From Sipunculus nudus (Eukaryota; Annelida; Sipuncula; Golfingiida; Sipunculidae), in assembly GCA_026874595.1 (NCBI GenBank), contig CM049308.1:46939327-47003326 (forward strand): DNA of 64,000 bases, read 5' to 3'. Both the position numbers and the translations under genes were made by a program. A model generated the notes under the pieces. It saw only the letters and a program-made list of their open reading frames with translations. It was not told the DNA's origin and ran no database searches. Below, in pieces: positions 58,217-64,000 of this stretch (position 1 is its first letter; the number at the start of each line of letters is the position of its first letter).

Positions 58217-58900
58217 TCAGTAAGGGGATTCATCGAAGCTGACTGGATCGTTGTTGCACTTCGGGCACTCCTCGAAGGCTTGGTAGTTTTGATGATCTTC
58301 ATCACACAAGAATGCGCAGGACATTGCCATGATATCTTCCATTTTGCACAGCAAGTTTTTCCATACGTCGAAATACAAGGCAGCTCCTTTCTTGCAGGGT
58401 CTCCTTTGGCCTTGCTTGGTGTAGTACCATTCACGTATATTCACAATGTTTCTCCAGTTACTGCTGGCTGATACACAGACGATTCTTTCCTTGGGATCTG
58501 ACGGATCACCGGGTGAGAGAGTGAGGCGGTATTCTTTGTTGCGGTCGTGAAACAGTTCATTTAACGAGCTGTTTATGGCCGTGATGTGGTTGGACAGTTT
58601 GGTGATTTCTTCAAGCGTCAGCACGATACATTTCTCTTCAGAAGGTTGGCCGTCAACCCACACTGCGATTTTAGTGTCCAGGCCGTAAGGTGTGGCATAC
58701 CAATGTGAACCTTCTCCCCCACCAAGGAATACTTTGCTTGCAGCCACACATTCGTTTGGTGGACCTTCTGCATTTGGAACATGTTCTAGTTTTCTCTTCT
58801 TGATCTCAGGTACAGAAGCAGGAGGAACAGCAGCAGCAGCAGCGGCAGCGGCCCCAGGAACATGTAGTCTGTTCTGACTTTTTCTGTTGCTATTAAACAT
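58217..58900 (-). CDS. PC4-like single-strand DNA-binding / transcription coactivator protein
   Basis: 227 residues. Residues about 139-192 match the PC4 (p15/SUB1) C-terminal domain: an ERIVCVSASS strand, NIVNIREWYYTKQGQ, a PCKKGAAL turn and a FDVWKNLLCKMEDI helix, comparable to the VDIREYW...GRKGISL...WNQLK pattern of that family. PC4 binds single-stranded DNA and assists transcription. Residues about 75-118 (TKIAVWVDGQ, VLTLEEITKLSNHI) may be a second, degenerate PC4-like unit. The N-terminus has an alanine run (17-24) and a basic KKRK; the C-terminus has a Cys pair (ECPKC) that could bind metal. Context suggests late transcription or genome handling in the virus-like element. The start was chosen as the first ATG; its promoter region is shared with the divergent RING-like gene. 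Confidence 0.75.
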   Translation of the reverse strand: MFNSNRKSQNRLHVPGAAAAAAAAVPPASVPEIKKRKLEHVPNAEGPPNECVAASKVFLGGGEGSHWYATPYGLDTKIAVWVDGQPSEEKCIVLTLEEITKLSNHITAINSSLNELFHDRNKEYRLTLSPGDPSDPKERIVCVSASSNWRNIVNIREWYYTKQGQRRPCKKGAALYFDVWKNLLCKMEDIMAMSCAFLCDEDHQNYQAFEECPKCNNDPVSFDESPY

Positions 58901-59144
58901 AGTGGCAATTTGTTATCTGCTATCGGCGTGAATGCGAAAGTGGAAACTAATGACTAGCTGGGCTGGCTTGAAGTGTGAGTGAGCCTCATAGGACCCTTCT
59001 TATTTGTACTTGTCAAACCGGAAGTCGCGCGGAAAAATAAAAACTCTAACCGGAAGTGATACGGAAAAACTGTGTAGGGGTGATACAATGGACCCGACGT
59101 GCAAATGAGATAGGCCCAATGTCTTAAAAAGGTGAACTTGAGTG
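58901..59144. promoter_or_regulatory. Divergent promoter between PC4-like and RING-like genes
   Basis: 244 bp. ACCGGAAGT lies at 59017-59025 and ACCGGAAGTG at 59049-59058, each followed by a CGGAAAAA stretch. TTAAAAAGG at 59124-59132 may act as a TATA-like element for the rightward gene. This is the only divergent gene pair in the visible part of the element. Confidence 0.5.
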
Positions 59145-61210
59145 ATGAATAATCAACTTTATCTCCAAAAAATGTGGCGAAACACGAACAAATGTGAAAT
59201 TTGGGACGGTTACCTGAAAAGCGTTTGGTCAGATACACCATACCATTCGCCCCGTCATGGCTCAGTGAAAGCCGACTGCCAGCAGTATTCTGGCACTATG
59301 TTCCCAAGGCAAGTGATTCCACCTGCCCAGATAACGAAGCGGCCCGTATACATTTTCCCTCAGCTCGGGAAAAAAGTGGTGGAAAACGTGGTGGAAGGAT
59401 ATTTGACCGACCAGAACCAGTGTTTGGTTTGCCGTAAGAATATGGCTTGTGTTGTGACCAGTTGCCACACAGCTCTTTGCCAACAGTGCGTGATGAACAA
59501 GCTGTCCAGAGTTGATGGATCCAACCAGATAAACGATATTGTGTTATCCACGTTATGCCCAGACTGTGGAAAAAACACGGTCATTCTGGGTGTGTTACCT
59601 GTGCTGATGGTTTTGAGACGGACCTGCAATCTACCTAAATTAAAAGATTGGGTAGTCAATCTGCTGGATCCGGCAGATATGACAGAAGAGATGTTGGAAA
59701 AAAGACAGGTGGTTGTGGACGGTTTTTATGAAGACTTGAAAAGAAGCAGTGATACGCCGCATCAGGATGATCTATTTTCTTCCAAGCGAGGTTTTCCACC
59801 GGCGGCTTCTTGGGTGGAGTATTTTACCGAACAGAACAAGTACTGCAAGGACTGTTCGATGTGTTGTGTCACGTGGTACCCCTTAAAACAGCCGACAAGT
59901 CACACAGAAAATTGAAAGATGGTTCTACGACCTGGAAAATGTGCACCTCGTGCTACAACGCTTGGTCTTGCCTCGTGTCGATGCTGTTGGCTCATAGCCG
60001 TCACGTGACCCAGTTGCAGTTTCAAACGATGATGCGTGCTACACCTTTCAGTTTGTGTGAAGCCACGCAGTGCTTAAAAATGAACCTTTCAGACAAGACC
60101 AAGAAGGTCCCTGAGATTGAGGAGAGTAACACTCCATTCGTACCCTTCCACAGTTTGCCTAACAAAATCCAAAAGTATTTCGAAGGGCCTTACTTCATAG
60201 ACTATTTGCACCGAAGCAATCCCCTGCCTTTCACCTGGTACATCTGGGCGAACAGGACCCGTATTTACCCAGTGATGGGGCAGAGCAAATGCGTCTTTTA
60301 CAGAATGGAAGCTGCAGATTTCCCTATCACCGGTGTTTTCCCCAACCCTCCTGCAGTTTTGCCCACGGCCACATACAGTCACGCCAACTGGGACAGTAGA
60401 GTTTGTCACTTGGACGACAGCATCACTGAAGCACTGAAACTGATGCCAGTTGAAAGCAAGTACGCCCCGTGCACCTACGGATGGTTATCGGTGAAACATC
60501 TGCACAAGAAAGTCAAAGTGACTGGTATCGCTGAACAAGTCAGACCGCTGGATATCCCTACGTTCCAGCTGTGGAAATTGCTTTACGAGCATTACGATAA
60601 AACCCAAAAACTACACACCGTCGCGTTCCACCAACTGCTACTGAGGAACGTCGATAAAGACCGTTCGTTTGCCCACCCGCTGATGAGTAAGGGAGAGGTG
60701 CCTTGTTTGCAACAGTTGGCAGCTGACTGCTTTCTGCCGGATTTCAATCAAATGCAATGTGCGTTTCAACGTTATTTTTCTGCTGCGCCGTTCCCGCTCA
60801 TGGCACAGATGCAACTGCAAAGAGAGCTCAGTTTGGTGTGGGGTCAAATTGAAGGCACGGACCGAGGTGTGTTTTGTTATGTGGGTAACTTTCCAATGTC
60901 GGTTGTGTACCCTCTGGTGAGGGGAAGCCTTTTGGAAAATGAAGATAGGCAGTGTGAATATAACAACACTTTGCCGCTTTTGGGCGTGTTTGAAAAACAC
61001 AACAACAGCAAAAACGACGTCGTCAGCGCTTGCGGGGCCATCACATGGAAAATGAAAACGGGGTGCGGTGAAACCGTGCCTGTACACAAGTCGCTGAGAC
61101 GCTATGATACTGACGAAGTGATTTTAAGCAGGTACCCAAGGGACTGGCTCGAGATACCGGAGTCCGACTATGCCATTGTTATGGAAGCGGAGGGTGGAAA
61201 CCCCCTCTGA
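59145..61210 (+). pseudogene. RING-like zinc protein with internal frameshift
   Basis: Two overlapping frames on the plus strand look like one gene of about 690 codons. The first (ATG 59145 to TGA 59913-59915) has a RING-like cluster (CLVC, SCHTALCQQC, CPDC) and ends in a Cys-rich run (YCKDCSMCC). The second (entered by a -1 shift around 59880-59890, open to 61210) continues with CTSCYNAWSC and about 430 residues with no recognised domain (FTWYIWANRTRIYP, GVFCYVGNFPMS). RING domains often act as ubiquitin ligases; that role here is inference. C3 and H4 of the RING are adjacent, which is atypical. The shift sequence CCTTAAAAC is not a standard slippery heptamer, so mutation, sequence error or an unusual recoding remain open. 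The GTG at 59142 was rejected in favour of ATG. Confidence 0.6.
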
Positions 61211-61286
61211 CAGGATCCCCCAATGTATTTTTTGATGCTGTTTGTAATTATTAAAGTGTGTCATTTGTATATGGTGTGTTGTTATT
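61211..61286. terminator. Convergent 3' ends of RING-like and capsid-like genes
   Basis: 76 bp between the two stop codons. ATTAAA on the plus strand near 61249 is a plausible poly-A signal for the rightward gene. Confidence 0.35.
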
Positions 61287-62927
61287 TTATGTGAATGATT
61301 TCAGAACTTGGCGTGATTGGCCTATAGTAATTTCCCCGTCCATTTCATAATACACAACAATGGTGTGTTGTTCGGTTATTTCATTGTCGAACGCAAGTTC
61401 CAACCTTAAAACTCCCACGGTAGGGTCTTGGATATACTTTTCGTCACTGGCCAGGGTGGGCGAGAAATCAACAGCGAAAAAAGAGTATCCTCTCCTGTAA
61501 TCTTGGTAAGACAAGTTCACCCCGGTGGCACCTCGCACTGTACCGATCCCGTTCAGCCCGTCAATGTATTCCCGTTTCCAATCCCTGTCCCATTTCATTT
61601 CGTAAGGGAAGGCCGGCACCGGATACCCGTTCATATACACCTGTACATAATTGACGCCCAGGTGTTTGAACTCGTACGGGTTTTTTTCTTTGTCTCCACT
61701 CAAGGCTTTACTTTCCACGAACCCGAACACCATACGCCTAGGCATCTACCCTTGCAACATGTTGGTCAATGAGGCCTGGGTACCACTGACTGGCAAGTCG
61801 TAAGTGCGCAAGAAAGCGTGTTTCAGTGGATAACGTATCGGCATGTGTCGGGCCAGGTTGGCTTCCACCGAGCGCCGAAACACATCGGAGGGTGTGACTT
61901 TCCGTACATCCAAATACATCTGCGTGACTTTCAGCACGTTTTGGGCTTCCTTTTTTTGAATAATTGCAAATTCAGACATGTCATGAAAATCCATCAGTAT
62001 TTTAATGTCTACCCCGTTTATCAAAAACTTTTTCTGTCCCGTGATATCGCTGTGTAGAGGGGCTTTGAAAGTAATCTCCTGTGAAGTTTCCGTGTTGTCA
62101 CACATAAGATTGTTATTGGGAAAAAATTGCAAAAACCTGTTCAGCGCCCCGTAGTTTTTTCCCAGGGCAGCCGTCAAGATTGATTGTTTAGTTTTCCCCC
62201 CCGTTATCCCCAATTTTCCCAAAGCGCTCGGGATGAAGTATGCTATTTTTAAATCAGAATCTTTGCTGAAAAACCTTTTTGGGTACGAACGCCAATCCCC
62301 AGACATCGCTTTCACATCCGCACTTGCAGAGTTAGATGATAGATCTGTATCTTTTTGTTCAGGTGTTCTCCTCCAAGCGTACATGCTTTTGTTTGCTCCA
62401 GAGTCGCTTGATTTGACACCTTTAATCGTTTCTTCGTACGCTGGGTCTTTCTTCATCTCTGCAGGAATGTCATTGAAATGGCCAGGGGTGTCTTTGAACC
62501 ACCCAGTCATCCCTGACAGCCCGGTCTTTTTAAATTCCTTGTTGTAAGACAAAAGGTTTTCCAGGTACGCCCTGTATGAATACATGTTGTCCTGGGTGTT
62601 GATTTCCGTCCCGTTGAACTCTATGTTTATCTGACGCCAGATGCTGTGGATGATATTGTTGACAGGTGAAATGTATTCCTCAGTTATCTTTTGACATGGG
62701 TCACCTGCTGCTGTAAAAATCCCCAATTTCACCACCAGCATCGTGTTGGCCAAATCGACGTACTCAGTTGATTTCCCACTGATAAAAAATTCCACAGGAC
62801 CCCCGGTTTTGTAAGAAGGCGTCAGCGGGTCTACTTTCACCCACCGTCCTTGTGTCACCGAATCTTGCTTCGTGCCCCCCGCAAAGAGGGCCGTCTGCTG
62901 TACGATATCCGTCGCTGCGTCGACCAT
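61287..62927 (-). pseudogene. Capsid-like protein (F54H12.2 family), paralogue a, with in-frame TAG
   Basis: A 393-codon frame starts at ATG 62927 and stops at TAG 61746-61748. The same frame continues for 152 more codons to 61287, and paralogue b reads straight through the matching point, where it has CAG. N-terminal features (VDLANTMLVVKL, SPVNNIIHSIWRQINIEFNG, MYSYRAYLENLLSYN, WFKDTPGHFNDI) match my memory of the F54H12.2-like family; the layout resembles the first jelly roll of a double-jelly-roll major capsid protein, but that is inference. The C-terminal part includes VYMNGYPVPAF and SYQDYRRGYSFFAVDFSPTL. TATATAAA lies at 62964-62971, 37-44 bp upstream. The break is a nonsense change, a readthrough codon or an error. 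Confidence 0.75.
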
Positions 62928-62963
62928 GTTTCTTACTGATCACTTTAACAGTGATTTCATACA

Positions 62964-62971
62964 TTTATATA
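62964..62971 (-). promoter_or_regulatory. TATA box of capsid-like gene a
   Basis: Minus-strand TATATAAA, 37-44 bp before the ATG at 62927, in the 108-bp gap between the two capsid-like genes. Confidence 0.5.
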
Positions 62972-63035
62972 TGTTAGCCATGGCGCAAGCTACATATACA
63001 TACATTATGTGTTCATTTACCCGTGGAGAACTTTT

Positions 63036-64000
63036 TCAAGTGTAGGATTTGAGCACCTCTCGCGTTTGCCCAACGGTCACTTCACCGTCCATTTCGTAAT
63101 AAACGACGACGATGTGTTGCTTGTTTAGTCTTGATTCGTCTTTAAAACCCAGTTCCATCCTTAAAACACCCACCGTAGGGTCTTGGGTGTACTTTTCGTC
63201 ACTGGCCAGTGTGGGTGAAAAATCTACCGCAAAAAGCGTAAACCCATTGCGGTAATCTTGGTAAGAGATATCTACGCCCAAGCCCCCTCGCACGACGCCG
63301 ATCCCGTTTAGGGTATCGATGTATTCGCGTTTCCAGTCTTGTGTCCATTTCGGTGCATAAGCGTAGGTCGGAACGGGGTAACCGTTCATGTACACGTGAA
63401 CGTGGTTAACGCCAAGGTTTTTAAACTCGTATGGGTTTTTCGTTTCGTCTCCAGCGTAAGCCTTGCTTTCCACGAAGCCGAACACCATGCGCCTGGGCAT
63501 CTGGCCCTGCAACATGTTGGTCAGGGAGGCCTGGGTGCCGTTTACCGGTAGGTCGTACGTGCGTAAGAAAGCGTGTTTCAGAGGGTAACGTATGGGTATG
63601 TTGCGGGCCAGATTAGCTTCCACCGCATGTTGGAATCTGTCAGACGGTGTGACTTTACGCAAGTCAATGTACATGCCCATGACTTTCAACTGGTTATTGT
63701 CCCCTCCTTTCTGCATGATGGGAAATTCTTTGGAACCCGTAAAATCCAACTGCAGTTGAATATCTACTCCGTTTGGTAGCAGTTTTTGCTGACCGGTGAA
63801 ATCGGTGTGGAAGGGTGCCTTGAAAGTAATGATTTTTGACGTTTCTGAGTTAGTGCAGGTCGCATTGTTCATTGGGAAAAATTGCAAGAACCGGTTCATA
63901 GCCCCATAATTTTTACCCAGTGAGGCCGTCAGTATAGATTTTTTTAATTTGTCTTTCTCTGTAAGCCCTACTTCCCCAATCGCTGAAGGGATGACGTGTG
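63036..64000 (-). CDS. Capsid-like protein (F54H12.2 family), paralogue b, 5'-truncated by window
   Basis: The frame is open from the window edge to the stop at 63036. The ATG at 63899 is internal: upstream codons still match paralogue a (IPSAIGEVG; SILTASLGKNYGAMNRFLQFF region), so the real start lies beyond 64000. Shared segments include TFKAPFHTDFTGQQKLLPNG, RHAFLRTYD-type sequence, FGFVESKAYAGD, VYMNGYPVP and FAVDFSPTLASDEKY. It is uninterrupted over the part seen, unlike paralogue a. Two tandem capsid-like genes could give two capsid components or reflect a recent duplication. Confidence 0.8.
   Translation of the reverse strand, partial: HVIPSAIGEVGLTEKDKLKKSILTASLGKNYGAMNRFLQFFPMNNATCTNSETSKIITFKAPFHTDFTGQQKLLPNGVDIQLQLDFTGSKEFPIMQKGGDNNQLKVMGMYIDLRKVTPSDRFQHAVEANLARNIPIRYPLKHAFLRTYDLPVNGTQASLTNMLQGQMPRRMVFGFVESKAYAGDETKNPYEFKNLGVNHVHVYMNGYPVPTYAYAPKWTQDWKREYIDTLNGIGVVRGGLGVDISYQDYRNGFTLFAVDFSPTLASDEKYTQDPTVGVLRMELGFKDESRLNKQHIVVVYYEMDGEVTVGQTREVLKSYT

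Larger units (their letters stand above)
53177..64000. mobile_element. Polinton/Maverick-like endogenous DNA virus element, left part
   Basis: Eight closely packed genes with gene-sized frames, no introns visible, short promoters and poly-A signals replace the repeat desert to the left. Two capsid-like genes resemble the C. elegans F54H12.2 family; as I recall, F54H12.2 neighbours the transposon-derived integrase F54H12.3, which suggests a Polinton-type setting. A PC4-like and a RING-like protein are present. No DNA polymerase, integrase, ATPase or protease is visible in the window. The candidate left terminus is AGTAGTG at 53177, by analogy with AG-starting Polinton termini, flanked by TATATA; this needs the right end for proof. 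Assignment to a viral family is inference. Confidence 0.6.

Overview
The window looks like a stretch of a marine invertebrate genome, most likely a bivalve or other mollusc. It is AT-rich, packed with dispersed and tandem non-coding repeats, and carries Ty3/gypsy-type retroelements of the kind common in bivalves. I see no intact cellular gene; one possible terminal exon of a host gene lies near 17.03-17.12 kb. The species assignment is inference. Layout. (1) 23-6750 is a complete, young LTR retrotransposon: two 1119-bp LTRs that differ at only a few bases, a 5-bp target duplication, gag-protease, integrase and a C-terminal RT/RNase H piece. Integrase precedes RNase H and the RT palm is missing. 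(2) 6751-53.1 kb is a mosaic of non-coding repeats: a 'GCTCAGCTGA' family with hairpin ends, two Helitron-like families ending in hairpin + CTAG, about 287-bp tandem units carrying AGGTCA clusters, and several nested or duplicated blocks. A fossil gypsy gag-protease lies on the minus strand at 45.1-48.8 kb, split by one of these repeats. (3) 53.18 kb to the window end is the most interesting part: a DNA-virus-like, Polinton/Maverick-like element, cut off by the right edge. It carries two tandem capsid-like genes related to the C. elegans F54H12.2 family, two tandem paralogues of an unassigned probable structural protein, a PC4-like single-strand DNA-binding/transcription protein, a RING-like zinc protein, a lysine-rich protein and a cysteine-containing orphan. 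Five minus-strand genes have a TATA box about 37-55 bp before the ATG, and ACCGGAAGT (ETS-type) motifs recur between genes. The left end has a tandem 75-bp repeat with CTCF-like cores and a perfect CRE. How the parts relate. The viral genes look like a structural/late block (capsid-like and WYNVHENE-motif proteins) plus regulators (PC4-like, RING-like). No DNA polymerase, integrase, ATPase or protease is seen in the visible part; if present they must lie to the right. Two viral genes are each broken by one in-frame TAG and one by a frameshift, so this copy is either a recently decayed integrated virus or one using recoding. The retrotransposon also has a single TAG between gag-protease and integrase. 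Repeat coordinates between 6.7 and 53 kb are approximate because boundaries were set by eye from shared sequence.
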